Shown here piece by piece: positions 21,593 to 33,153 of a stretch of DNA of 64,000 bases (its first letter is position 1; the number at the start of each line of letters is the position of its first letter). Where the stretch lies: NCBI GenBank assembly GCA_963680875.1, contig OY804586.1:49228203-49292202 (forward strand), read 5' to 3'. Source of the DNA: Bathymodiolus brooksi. Its lineage: Eukaryota; Mollusca; Bivalvia; Mytilida; Modiolidae. The translations under genes and the position numbers were made by a program. The notes beneath the pieces were generated by a model, which was not told the DNA's origin, ran no database searches, and worked only from the letters and a program-made list of their open reading frames with translations.

Positions 21593-22292
21593 TAGAGCAT
21601 GCTGTTTCCATCCTCTCTCCAGTAGGTTGTGTATGAGTTGAACTTAAACTTGGTCTTAAATATTTTTGGAGCCGTGGAGCTGCAGGTAGCTCTTTTGATG
21701 TCCTCATGGATGGTGTTGGCTGATAACTCCTCTCATCTAACAACAAAAAGTAGAAACAATAATTGGACAAGAACCACTTGACTGCAATACTGTAATTGTT
21801 AAGACTTAAGAGAAGAGAATCAATTTAAATTTAGAACTCACTTCATGCATTTGTTAACAAGATTCTTCATTCAAGGCAAAAGGAGGTTTTAATGTACATA
21901 GTATCAAAAACAATTTTCTTAATTAAGCTAATGTTAAACATTTCATAATGCGAGTTTTTATTATTGCCATTACAAGCAAGTCACATTTTTTGGCAATAAT
22001 ATCTTAATTTTCATAAACAGTTTCAGATAATATAATACATGTAATAAGATACTACATTTATGTCACTGTACAATGCATGTATGTTATTTGAGCAGATTTA
22101 CATGCACTTTATTAATAAATTAACCTGATGTAAAAAAAAAATATGCTTAGAATAAATTACCATCTGAGCTCTCAGTCTCCTCAAACCTGCGTGGCTTTTT
22201 CTTCCTTCTAACCTCATCTTGGTCCTCCTCAGTCTCAACATTGGATGTGTCAAGTGCTATCCTACTTTTCTGTACTGCTGCTTCATAAGTTT
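21593..22292 (-). CDS. Two internal exons of a DUF4806/BEN-associated type gene (partial)
   Basis: Exon 22292-22161 follows TTTTTTACAG and ends at a GTAATT donor; it encodes YEAAVQKSRIALDTSNVETE, then RRKKKPRRFEETESSDG. Exon 21736-21593 follows TTGTTGTTAG and ends at GTAAGT; it encodes DERSYQPTPSMRTSKEL and HTQPTGERMET. The codon phase is consistent across the intron (G plus AT gives Asp). An acidic then basic KRK-type segment after Y-x-x-A-x-x-K is what I remember of the linker in invertebrate proteins that later carry DUF4806 or BEN-like domains; no such domain is visible downstream here. Splice sites are good and both exons are intact, so this may be part of a living gene. The family label is tentative. 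Confidence 0.5.
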
Positions 22293-22823
22293 CTGTAAAA
22301 AATCATGTAAATATATAGTGCTCAGAATCAGATGTTTCATTAGAGTACTCGATTTTTTTCATGTGTCGTACAGACAAATTATAGAATTAAGCCAGTCCGA
22401 ACATTATGTCTTACAAAAAGGCAGTACATTGTATATGTATTTGAATACGTCACAAACTGAAAAAAACAATAAGAAATTTAATTATCATCATGCAATTAAC
22501 AAATGCAAATATTAAAAGGAATAACAACTAATAAAAATTTGAATATTACCAGTATTGCAGAAAATTCTCCTGGAAGCCTCTAGCTTTTTATTAATGCGAA
22601 AAATGCGATAGGACTTTTATTTGTATTAGTAACTTTCTGTTACAACATTGTTCGGAATCGCAAATTGTAAGCTTGCATTTTGGATGGTTCGCAATAGTAA
22701 ATTCAAGCATTACAGTATATTATGGGTTTTTAATGTTAAACTTTGAACTTTTGCTGTTTTCGACTGATTATAAAAATCAGGTATAAATAAGCCAAAAACC
22801 CCATTAAAAATCTTCTTGTCAGA

Positions 22824-22854
<31 letters not shown>

Positions 22855-22943
22855 CTGAATGGTCTTCAGGTGGTTCTCTTAATATCATATTGTTTTTAAA
22901 AGTATTTATACTTAATTGTCCTTGTCGTTGTGTCTCACTTTGT

Positions 22944-24441
22944 TCAGATCAGTGAATTTCTACAGTAACTACAACAGTCATGCCCTGGTCCATCATATCT
23001 TGATTCGTGGAAACCAAAATATCCCAATAACTGAAGGCGTAAACATTGATCATTTCTCTTACAATACTGTACCATAGCCTCAGACAAACCTTTTCGATTT
23101 CTGGCTAAGTCATTGTTGTTGAAATACATTAATGCGGTAGCTTTCTGACCTTTCCTTCCAGCTCTACCAATCTCTAGGAAATATTTCCAAGTTGTTGAGG
23201 GTCTGCAATGTATCATTTGAGTAATTCCTGGAGCATCTAATCCCATACCCAAAGCTACTGTTGCTAAAACCAACCGAATAGTTGGTATCTCTTTACGAAG
23301 CTCTGAAATAATGTGTTGTTTCATGGGATTAGTGTAGTCTTTGTGAAACTGACCAAAGATTCTGTTTTCTGGAATTGGATCACCTATGTATTGATCCTCT
23401 TTCAACTCATAGTTAAGAAATTGATAAAAATAGCCCAAGGCTTCCAAACTCTCAACATATACCATTGTTAATGAAAAGTTCTCACGTTTAAGTTCTTCTG
23501 CAATGGGTTGTATGATCTCGTCATATTTAGTTCAAGATACAAATTTGGTCTGTCAGGATTAATTTGAATAATCACAGGATTAACATATTGTAAAGATTTG
23601 GATAAAACCTGCACAGATGATAGTGTAGCAGTAGCTGTAACAGCTAAATGAGCAGCATTTGGGAAAAGTCCTGTTAATTCACCAATCTTTTGGAATTTTG
23701 GTCTGAATTCATCACCCCTGTAAAATCAAAAACAAACTAAGATATACCTTGAAGTCAAGTTTTTAACAAAAAAGTATTTTTTATTATCATGATAAAAATA
23801 TATTATGATGTTCACACAAATTACATACATGTACATTTCTGATCTCCTTATCCATTCCTATTCCTATGTGTTTTGTTTTGTTTTTAACAATGATCATTTT
23901 TTGATGACCTTTGATATCTGAATTTCACATTCACATTGTACCACAATTTTACAAGTACAATGCATAACAATGAAATTCAGGGTTTCCAGGGCTCGTATAG
24001 AAAGACAGCACCAATAACCCTTGCTTACAACACAGAAAAATTAATTATACACGCACATGTTATGTAAACAAGTCATATCCAATTTTGACACATTCATGGC
24101 ATTATGATTAAAGCGCGACAGAATACTACAGTATCTGTCTAGTTATGATATTTGAGTACATGTACTTACCACTCTTCAATCATATGCACTTCATCTACTG
24201 TGATGCAACAAACCATTTCTTGATATAATTTACTACGCAGAATCCTGCTGAAAGTGCCTCTGGGTGGCTGTACAAGAGTTCTATGTCTCCAGATTTTATA
24301 ACATCTATATTTGCTGTTGTGACCTATAAATGTAATGCAATAGCTGAATAAAAAGTTCCACTGAACCTCAGCTTGATACAACTGCAGAACGATTGGGCGA
24401 ATGTTATCACAAAGTGAATGTTTACTATCAATCTTTGACAC
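22944..24441 (-). pseudogene. RecQ-like DNA helicase, at least two exons, frameshifted
   Basis: An upstream exon (about 24441-24170) ends with TFSRILRSKLYQEMVCCITV, then DEVHMIEEW (Walker B, DEVH) and a GTAAGT donor. The next exon starts at 23717 after TTTTACAG; the codon phase joins as TG plus G (Trp). It carries RPKFQKIGELTGLFPN, motif III AVTATATL, then after a one-base frameshift near 23527 DEIIQPIAEELKRENFSLTM, VYVESLEALGYFYQ, motif V VLATVALGMGLDAPG, motif VI FLEIGRAGRKGQKA and a Cys-containing tail (CLRLQLLGYFG, CCSYC). This order is that of the RecQ core ATPase. Walker A is not seen upstream. The subfamily differs from the copy at 12.4-13.4 kb (HCRPSTTWKYF versus HWGAPRGLEQ). Confidence 0.8.
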
Positions 24442-24499
24442 TGACTTCCACCGAGTCTAAATATCATTCCTGTAATAAATTACAACACAAGGAGAGGGG

Positions 24500-25190
24500 A
24501 CATCCAGTTTAATAGAAAAGAAGAGATTTGTTTGTTCGATTTCAAAAACCCCTCTCCATGCTCTCCAGAAAGCGACATGGTTACAAATGTAAACTCCTTA
24601 GACAAGCAAAATATACCATTCATTACTTTGATCAAGTACAGATGTGGAAGTTCTGTTTCATGAGGAACATACATGTAGATATTATAGACCAAAAGGTATA
24701 TTCAAACAAGAGCTTTAATCATAATTTCATCACTCTTCAACATTTTACTTTCCACATGTTTTCAGATCTACTTGTACATGTAATTATCTTTATTTGTTTT
24801 AACAAATTTCTTTAACTCTTGGATTTCTAAGAAACATTTTAAATATAGCCTTAATAAAAGTAATGGAGTTCACATTTTACACCTATTTGCAAAATTAGCA
24901 GTAAAACAAAATTAGGTTGGCTACCCTGAAAGATAAACGAGACATACATGCAGCAACACGGTTAAAATTGCAAAATTAGGCTTGGGCTACTATTTTTATT
25001 TTTAATAGCATATTTCAAGAAAACTCATTTATACACCAATTAACGTAGAGGTTGATACTATAATTGAGGTATAATGCACCAATTGATATATATGCCAATT
25101 AGCGTATCCCCACACCTGATAAACCAAGCACTAGTCTAAACTGCAAAAAAACTAGAAAATGTGGTCTATGAGATACGGGATGCCCCTCTC
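24500..25190. other. No recognisable gene
   Basis: AT-rich intergenic or intronic sequence upstream of the RecQ-like gene. The frame at 24692-24480 on the minus strand (NKQISSFLLNWMSPLLVL) might be a decayed upstream exon, but it has no diagnostic motif. Confidence 0.35.
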
Positions 25191-25640
25191 GGTATTTAAA
25201 CGGACCTAACCGCAAAAGTTAACCAGTCATTCAAGCGTAACATGTAGGTCAAAGTCACCTAATTTATAGTGAACCCTGTTGTACTACCCAAGACCTATCG
25301 ACTGGCCAAATATCATTGCTAAACCATGTCTAGTACCTGAGAAACGGACCTAAACGCAAATGTTAACCAGTCATTCAAGCGTAACATGTAGGTCAAAGTG
25401 ACCTAATTAATAGGGAACCCTGTTGTACTACCCAAGATCTATCCACTGGCCAAGTATCATTGCTATGCCATGTCTAGTACTTTAGAAATGGACCTAAACG
25501 CTAAATTTAACCAGAACCGTTCATGCGTAAAATGTAGGTCAAAGTGACCTAATTAATAGTGAACCCTGTTGTATTACCCAATATGTATCCACTGGCCAAG
25601 TATCATTGCCAAATCGGGACGTACGAACGGACAAGGGTGA
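25190..25640. repeat. Tandem repeat, about 145-bp unit, three copies
   Basis: AACATGTAGGTCAAAGT followed by GACCTAATT, then GAACCCTGTTGTACTACCCA and GGCCAAGTATCATTGC, is repeated with starts near 25205, 25350 and 25495. Copies differ by scattered substitutions and small indels. No conserved frame. Confidence 0.8.
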
Positions 25641-26069
25641 AACTATATCGTGATCGGGGCATAAAAATTCATTCCCACAAGGACTCAGTTTAGACAGGTT
25701 TCACTACAAATGTATATATATATTTACAATTCCAAATATTTTCATATGTGACCTAAGCCTCAAACCACAAATTCTTTTTCGGGATCCGCCCTTTCAAACC
25801 ATAAAGGCAAGGACTGTAACGTCACGGTACCCAAATTGCGACCAATTTTGCAGTTTTTCCCTCCCCGTGTATTCTATAAATCTACAAAGGTTTTCTGTGC
25901 GGGATAAATCAAAAGATTGATCCTAAACGAACCCACGCCGTATCACCCATTGGGCCACCCGGGCCCCCAGTTCCCTTTTAAGAATGAACCCAACTTTAAG
26001 GACAAATTCAAGCGATTGGTTCCGACGGGGACGAAACGATTATGAACGCCAGTCTTATATGTTTTCAAG

Positions 26070-27622
26070 ATGCTCAAAAACGGCTTTGCTCAAGCCATAA
26101 AAAAAGACAACATCCAAAGAAAGTTAAAAAATGACTTCAGGGCCAGAGTTGTCGCATCTAATCATATAATAGCAGATATATTTGGAAAAGATAGTGGATC
26201 TATTTACGAGAAAGGGCTTATAGACAGCATCACTGAACAGGAGTTTGACCGGTGTGATGAGTTTGAAGGCAACCTGGAATTGTCTTCAGCCAGGGTTCCA
26301 TTCATGGTTTGTGAAGTTTGAGGCTGAATTGTTCAAAATACATATAATTGCATGTGTAACAAAATTAGCCCGTATTGACAAACATTACTGCACCAATCAA
26401 GTATAGAGCACTTTTTTAACAATTAAATGAAACTGAGCAAAAAACACAAGCAAAAGTACAATGAAAGGGCATGTTACATCAGTAAGACTTGCATGTTCCA
26501 AAGACAAATCACATTCCTATTTATGGTCATCGTCACCATATTTGCCAAATGATGAATACGTGGTGAATCATAGGTTGAGCCATGCGTTCTGGAATAGAAT
26601 TTTGCCTGTTCATTATTCTAGATTTGCTAAAGCAGCTGGCATAGGATGCATAACCAAGGAAAAAAGAAGTAGGATTTTCAGAAAGTACAACGATCATGCG
26701 GAAAGGGAGTCCGAAGATTCAATTCAGGTTGCCATCAATGAAGAGATAGCTTCATATGAGGAATTGGGTGGGATAAATATAACCACTGATGCAAGACATG
26801 GATGGCGAAAGAATTCAAAAGACACATCAGTTGTTGCTCTGGGAGAAAAAAACGCACAAAGTTATGGATTGTGTTCATGTCACTAAGACTCGAGATCATG
26901 TTACACAAAGACATGAAAGGATTGGAAAAAGACAATTCATGAAAATATGGCAGACAAAGATGTGTCAGTTAAAATTCATGCATATAACTGAAATCTTTCT
27001 ATTAGCAAGTTTATAAAAGATACACATTTCACAACAAATCAAAATGACTTGTGGCATGCAGTGAAAGCTATAACGAAAGCTATTACCAATGTGTCAAAGG
27101 GGCCAAAATATTCTCATGGAATAACTTGGAGTGAACATGGAGCCGATAGCTACACACATTAACTGGGCAATTCGTAACTGCAATGAAAATCCACAACAGC
27201 TGAAGGAATACTAAGAGAATATTGTTGAACATTACAGTAACAATCACACAAAATGCCATCCTACACCTCGATCCAAAACTGATAAGAATTACGAACCTTC
27301 AAGAATTGTAATTACAAGTTCAAAAGCAAAGAAGTTGCTAGATTCTGTCATCCGTCGCTCGATTATTTATTAGGCTCCTGCGGATTATGTTTTAGCAAAG
27401 GACACATTTTATGTCGAAAGCTTTAATAATGTTATGAACATATTTCAAGATAAACGCATTTGCTTTACCGAGGAACAATACAAATTCCGTTCAAACCTTG
27501 CTGTCCTTCACTGGAATGCAAATGTAGACCGCAAATACAGATCGATTTGGAAGTCTAGAAATCCAAATGCTTTCTTTCACTTCACAAAGAGGAAAGAAAG
27601 TGCACAAAGAATTAACATATAA
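26070..27622 (+). pseudogene. Kolobok-like DDE transposase pseudogene
   Basis: Frames in order: 26070-26321 with RARVVASNHIIADIFGKDSG and EGNLELSSARVPFMVCEV; 26461-26886 with RLACSKDKSHSYLWSSSPYL, AKAAGIGCITKEKRSRIFRK, then the catalytic-like INITTDARHGWRKNSKDTSV. Then, in shifted frames, VMDCVHVTKTRDHVTQRHE and a segment with HFTTNQNDLWHAVKA, and 27380-27622 with DYVLAKDTFYVESFNNVMNI (third acidic position) and FRSNLAVLHWNANVDRKY. The T-D-x-R-x-G block and the E-S-x-N block fit a family I associate with Kolobok-like or related cut-and-paste transposases in cnidarians and molluscs. Multiple stops and frameshifts (near 26320, 26850, 26985, 27160-27370) kill it. The family name is tentative; the transposase nature is fairly sure. 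Confidence 0.6.
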
Positions 27623-27629
27623 TTACAGG

Positions 27630-28400
27630 AAAAACATTTGGAAAAGTTATATTGCAAGTTTTTATTACTTGTTTTTGTGATATAACTGAAAATACTTATT
27701 GTGCCAATAAGATAAAAGTCAACATTAACTGTTCCTATAATCTATTAATTGGAAGTTAATTACATTTATCAACAATATTTGTTGAGAACTTGGATCAGCT
27801 ATTTATCTATTAACACAAGGTAAATACCACATGTGTTTATTTATATTTTGGCATGCTGACTTTTATTAATAACTGATTGCAAACAGATAAGCCCCTCCCA
27901 TTTCCTTATTGGCTTAGTTGCTATCCCACCGAATTTTTATCTAGGTCAGCCTTGGCCTTTAATATTTCCCTAAGTATGTACTGTATTTGAGAAAAAAAAA
28001 CAATTTACTCCATTACCATGCATATTACAACCAAAACAAGCTAAACAACCACCTATTTCCATAATAACTCTAAACCCCATACTGAGTGAAATAATGTAAA
28101 TCCACCACACGCCTACTGTGGAAGTAAAATCCACTACGAGCCTACTATAGTTTTGTAACAGAAATTTAGTGTTTATCTCCCTTTGCATGTTATATCGAGT
28201 ACGATGATAAACAGTATGTATTTTTATCACACTTTTGCGAGGGCGTGAATATCAATACTAGTAACGTATTTAAAATGAAAAGAAGAAAGAAAAGACCCAA
28301 AGTCCCAATATATAAACCACACGAATTACAACAAGCAGTTCATGTATTTGTTTACTGAACATGGGAGCTAACTCTTACGTCCTTAACGCAGAGGTAAACT
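27630..28400. other. No recognisable gene
   Basis: AT-rich flank of the transposase pseudogene. Short repeated phrases (AAATCCACCACACGCCTACT and AAATCCACTACGAGCCTACT near 28095 and 28129) suggest a small local duplication. Nothing else supported. Confidence 0.4.
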
Positions 28401-28422
28401 AGTTCCCGGTCGATTCTATCGT

Positions 28423-28858
28423 ATGAATCAACTTCTGAATAATGATGGGGAAACCAAACTCAATCCCCGAGAGAGAACCATCTTGAAAAGAGGAGACAAG
28501 ACAAAGAATATCATCGTGTCGTCACAAGTTGTTTGCTTGTTAATGTTTGTTTTACATATTGTGTGTGCATATGATATAGAGAAATTGTGTTCTAGAGTTC
28601 AAGACCTGAATTACAAAGTTGTAGAGTACTGTTGTCGGTTCGATGGGAGAGGTCTCTATTACTTCGACGGAGTCGTCAACAAAATCGTATTTAATCGACT
28701 CGACTCTTAACAGCTGCATCCACGTCAGTGACGAGTCTTCGGTGGAATATGTCATTATTCAGAAGGGGACGCCTGAACTACGCAGTCATGTGCTCTTTAA
28801 GGGAAAAGCGGTAACTGATGTAACGGTCAACCAACAGATATGTGTAAGTTTGTCATGA
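28423..28858 (+). CDS. Hypothetical coding sequence, possibly secreted or membrane-anchored
   Basis: From ATG at 28423 the frame has a polar start, then a hydrophobic segment VVCLLMFVLHIVCAYDIEKL and a Cys pair (EYCCRFDG), ending at 28710. An overlapping frame to 28858 continues with STKSYLIDSTLNSCIHVSDE and RSHVLFKGKAVTDVTVNQQI. The second part reads like globular protein, so one gene with a frameshift near 28640-28690 is possible. If translation began just before the hydrophobic run it would be a signal peptide. No family recognised. Weak evidence. Confidence 0.3.
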
Positions 28859-29361
28859 GGTTTATTATGGTTGGGTAGTAGTTATCCCCAAGACTAGCAA
28901 TATTCGCCATCATGTTTACGTGGATTTCTCGCCCATTTTATCTTATTAAATTTCTCAAATAAGACAAGAGTTCCCTATTACCATTCCACTCCCAACCAAT
29001 CGGTTCTTCCAGAGAAATGTGCGGTATCAAGACTGGCTAGCCATGGCGAAATGTATAAAGTATTACATATAGTTACAAACTAGAAGATGGTAGTTTAAAT
29101 TCTAACCAGAAGCAGGAAAGGATGTTTTATAGGTTCAAGAGCTTCTGTTGTATAAAGTTGCTTTATTGATTGATTGGTGTTTAACTCCAACTTTAGCAAT
29201 ATTTCAGCTATATCGTGGCGTGAACAAATTGTATTATAACTTAAGACACCTACAAGACCCTTAGACATAAAACATACTGGTCTATAAAACAAACAGATTA
29301 TATATAAATAAAAGAAATATTAAAAAGATAAAATCATATATTTAGAACATATGTTATACAA

Positions 29362-30540
29362 CTATATTTTAGGATATAAATAAATTTCTTTTAAAATTTT
29401 CAAAATTGTGTCGCCTGCGACATTTGTAAATAAATCGCATAAATTGTTGACATTGTAGAAGTTCTGACGAACGTCAGATACATTTACGCAGTCGAGCAAT
29501 ACATGTTTCAATGAATAGTTGGAATTACACGGAATGCATTCCAGTCGTTCCTCATTATTTAACAAATAACTATGTGTACATCTACTATGACATCTGGTCA
29601 AGACTACCTGTTCCTTCCGATTTTAACCGTAAGAACAGGAAGTCTTGCCAACTAGGTAATGTATTTCGTGCAATTTGTTATAAATTTGCTGGTCCCAACT
29701 GCCTTGGCAGCGTTTTAAAATATATTTCATAATTAAAGGTTTAAAATCATTACAAGGAATAGAACAATTGGATACAGGATCATCCAATGCGTTCTTGGCT
29801 TCCTTGTCAACAACTGTTCCCTCGGATACCTATATGACTAGGTATCCATGTGAAAATTACATGTTTACCAATAGCAACAAGGCTTTTATTTGAAATTTAT
29901 AAAAGGGTTTTGAGTTTTACAACTCTCAATTCCGGTTGTTTACTGATTTTGTCTGTTTATATACTTTTTTGACTTTCCCTTTGTAAGATTGTTCGGAGTT
30001 CGGTAATTTTGTTATTACCCTTATTTGCCAACAGGAAAGAAAGAGAATCTGAACAGATCATGAATTTACTCTCTGAAGAGGCAACCAACTTCAAAGCAAG
30101 AAGTATTGCATTAACCTCTGCGAACTGGCAGATGGCAATCGAGTAGAATAGACCTGCTGTCCGACAACAGCTGCCGATGCTACTCTATCACCATCCTTTG
30201 GACCATCAGTATATATTGCAGAGTATGCAGATGTTACCGATCTAATTTCAGCAAAATGTTGCTGAATTAGTAAAGGGTTTGTTTCTGATGCTTTGTATTC
30301 TGCAAGTTCAAAATTGAAAGTAGGTTTTGGATTTAACCATGGAGGGTTTCCAGGAATTACAATAGGTGCTATGTCATCCAAATTTATATCAGAATTTTCA
30401 AAGTGATTTTACTCTGAGTTCAAAAGGTTGAATTGTATTGTGCTGTTTATCGTAAGCATGTTCAAATAAAGCAATGAAAACAGCCGTATGCATGATTTGA
30501 AGGATAAGCCTTCCGTTCGTACAGGGGCTAGTCAGCTTTG
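29362..30540 (-). pseudogene. LINE RNase H and C-terminal Cys/His tail
   Basis: Minus strand 30381-30091 carries PIVIPGNPPWLNPKPTFNFE and the RNase H opening YSAIYTDGPKDGDRVASAAV (canonical YTDGSK; here Ser is Pro). After a frameshift come FAEVNAILLALKLVASSESK and MICSDSLSFLLA, the E and second D blocks. Several stops follow. The tail 29601-29362 reads RCTHSYLLNNEERLECIPCN, SLKHVLLDCVNVSDVRQNFY, the usual C-x2-C-H-C end of jockey-like ORF2. The start (30540) is where the endonuclease breaks off. Confidence 0.75.
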
Positions 30541-30544
30541 TCAA

Positions 30545-31075
30545 ATGTATACCGTGTAGGTCTTTCACCTACAGTAGAATTTAAGCTTTCTAGAATAATG
30601 GGGAAATGATCACTTCCACAGAGATCATCATGGACTCTCCATGAGAAATCTAGAGGAAGAGATGGATCAGTAACAGTAATATCAATAGCTGAATAAGACC
30701 CATTCCCAGGATGTAAATATGTATCAGTACCGTCATTAAAGATAAATAATCACTCCTGGGATAGAAAGTATTCAAGTTTATTGCCTTTGTCGGTTGTTGT
30801 GCTACCCCACAAGGGGTTATGTCCATTAAAATCTCGCATGATAATAAAGGGTAGGTAATTGATCAGGTTATTGCTTTATCTAAAGTGATGAGTACAGCAA
30901 CAGCCTGTCGATCTGTATTGAGATTAACATAACTATGTAAAATGTTATCTCGAACGAGGATCGTTGAGCCGCCAGCAGCTCGTTCATCCTCATCTACATA
31001 AGTGCTGTACACGGAATAATTTTTAAGATTTATAGTATCACGTTTTTTTAAATGTGTCTCTTGAAGACAAAATGC
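30545..31075 (-). pseudogene. LINE apurinic-type endonuclease (partial)
   Basis: The minus strand reads IAFCLQETHLKKRDTINLKN, DERAAGGSTILVRDN, then after a stop CDFNGHNPLWGS, FNDGTDTYLHPGNGSYSAID and DDLCGSDHFPIIL. QETH (catalytic Glu), DFNGH (Asp/Asn) and SDHFP (catalytic His) are the standard landmarks of LINE endonucleases. The N-terminal block with the first Asn is missing, because ORF1 is joined directly upstream. In-frame stops occur near 30865 and 30745. Confidence 0.8.
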
Positions 31076-32125
31076 TATTGGTAAAAAGTTTTAACTATAG
31101 TAGAGGCTGTCTGCGAAGAACGTGATGTTTTGTGTGATGATGTTATATTTTTTTCTTTTGGTTTAACAGTCAGCCGAGTTGGCATTTCCGTATTTTTAAT
31201 CCAGGTAAACATTGTTTGCATTTCAACTGAAATGAAAACACGCCTAGCGACACTGGCATATGATTTTTGCACAGGTGAATCATTCGCGGCAGAGACGAAT
31301 CGTCGTGCCTCAGGGTATGATATATTTTTTTTCTGATTTAACTTTTTGGATCTCTTTTTCTTTCTGGAAATATTGACAATCTTTCGATGAAGCCATGTGA
31401 GGCTGACTACAATTGGAGCACTTCGGATTGTTATTACAATCGAAGCCCTCGTGGTCTTCCTCTGAACACTTAAAACATTTAAGTTTCCCATTGCACTGGC
31501 CTTTACCATGTCCGAATCTCTGACACTTAAAGCATCGTATTGGATTCGGGACATATAGACTGACTTTCACATTGTAAAGACCCATACGGATTGAAGATAA
31601 AATCGTAGGAAAATTAAATGTGATAAGAAAAGTGTTTAGCTTTAACATAACTGCCTGTCCATTTCTTTTCGATATAAATTGTTTGATTTGAATAACACCC
31701 TGAGTTGCTAATTCCTCGCAAATTTCTTCATCGGATAGATCGTCCAAATCTTCTCCTCTGTAGCGAATGATTCCTCGACTGGTGTTAAGGGTTCTATGAG
31801 GAGTGGAAGATATAGCTATAGAATGAATTTGTTTTAGTGAAAGCAGGTTTAACGATTGTTGTCTTCGTTGGCACTCAATCATTAAACCGCCAGATTTCCA
31901 TTTGGTGACATTTTTCACATCTCCTGCAGAGCTCTTGATATATTGTTCTATAACAAAACTGATAATTTGGTCAGTGGTATACAACCTTCACTATTTTTTA
32001 AAGCGATAAATCGTGACCAATTGTTAGAAACTTCAATTTCTTCTTCATATCTACTGTCATTTTTTTCTTTTCTTAGGATTATTTGGAATCTGTTGATTTA
32101 AACACAAAGGGTCCGGAGCAGCCAT
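31075..32125 (-). pseudogene. LINE ORF1 (gag-like, CCHC zinc knuckles), frameshifted
   Basis: Starts at ATG 32125 (MAAPDPLCLNQQIP). After frameshifts near 32060 and 31975 it continues TKWKSGGLMIECQRRQQSLN, TLNTSRGIIRYRGEDLDDLS, then zinc knuckles RCFKCQRFGHGKGQCNG, CFKCSEEDHEGFDC and CSNCSQPHMASSKDC. A further shift at a T run near 31325 gives SYPEARRFV and a basic tail ending at 31075. This is the jockey-type nucleic-acid-binding ORF1. At least three frameshifts. Confidence 0.8.
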
Positions 32126-32449
32126 GTTGCCATGTATAACAGTTCACCATCCTTGTCCCCACCCACCACGGAGTGCCAACACGAGCGATACTTTAATTCC
32201 GAGGATCTAAGTCGGAAAGTACCATGAATTCCAAGGATGGTATACTCGAACAGTAGCATTTCTTATATGAACGCAAGCTTCGTACCGGGTGTGGTTCCCC
32301 AATGAAACAACCGTTCGAAATATCAACTACTCGATTGACCCATTAGCCACCGCCTTCTTTAACGATCCTCCCTTTTGATTATTTGGGGAAAAACGTGTTA
32401 ATTGTTCTATTTTGTCATGTTGCCGCTGCAAGATCCCTTAAGAATCCAA

Positions 32450-32812
32450 GGTGCCATGTAGGATGGCCCATCATCCCTTCCTTCCCACCACGGAGTGTCA
32501 TCACGGACGACACCCGATCTCCGCAGTTCTCCGTTTGATAGCAACAGGAACACACTCGAACAGTGTTGACAGGGTCACGTCAAGGGCTTGACGTGACCAG
32601 CCGATTGATCGAATCGGGTCCATTCGACCTCCCGTCTAGGTGAAGTGAGGGCGAAAGAGGTGTTTCAACCACCAGGATCCCGTCCTCCACCATTATGGGT
32701 CGCAACACACGGCAAGCGTGTCGCCTCATTTAGTCTGGCTTCTACAAGCAAGAGGGTGCTGTGGGCCTATTGGTAGTACCCCGGGACCCACACGGGGCTG
32801 TATTGTAAATGG
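32450..32812 (-). promoter_or_regulatory. LINE 5' leader, GC-rich
   Basis: Markedly more GC-rich than anything around it. It begins (minus strand) at GCCCCGTGTGGGTCCCGGGG, contains GAGGCGACACGCTTGCCGTG, and holds a near-perfect palindrome GGTCACGTCAAG/CTTGACGTGACC at about 32574-32599. Internal promoters of jockey-type LINEs lie in such leaders. A second leader segment (CACTCCGTGGTGGG) occurs at about 32500 and again at about 32165, so part of it is duplicated. A partial copy in the other orientation is at 54753-54975. Confidence 0.55.
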
Positions 32813-33153
32813 AATTTCGCAAGTACGACATAAGTTGAATGTAAAGATCAACCAACATGAAAGATGGTCTAAAATTATTCAATCTTTACATGATATGTTC
32901 AAATTATTGATAAAAAGGAAACTAAAGGAGCAGATATCTGCTTATTAAAGAAATGAATCATAAGATTCTTTGGGGAAACAGCTCAAGTCTGCTGTCCAGA
33001 AATTTTACTGTATTTTATAAAATAAAGTTTGAGTAATTAAACATCACAGATACCTAATTTCATTGCATAAGGCAATTTTAGTACAGACATTTTGGCATTA
33101 TTCTCAAGGTTGTAAATAAATGTATTTTTTTTTCTTTCATATAGGATTGGAAA

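Larger units (their letters stand above)
29165..32812 (-). mobile_element. Jockey-type LINE, reverse transcriptase deleted
   Basis: The minus-strand order is: GC-rich 5' leader (32812-32126), ORF1 with CCHC knuckles (32125-31075), endonuclease (31075 to about 30545), RNase H (about 30380-30000), a Cys/His tail (29601-29362), and a 3' end closing on the short repeat AATCAATCAATAAAG near 29165. Complete elements carry a reverse transcriptase of several hundred residues between endonuclease and RNase H; here the two are almost adjacent at about 30535-30545. A second, smaller loss joins the end of ORF1 to QETH of the endonuclease near 31080. All frames carry shifts or stops, so this is a dead, internally deleted copy. 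Confidence 0.8.

Noticed and set aside
31130..31336. Plus-strand frame within the LINE
   Set aside because: Antisense of LINE ORF1.
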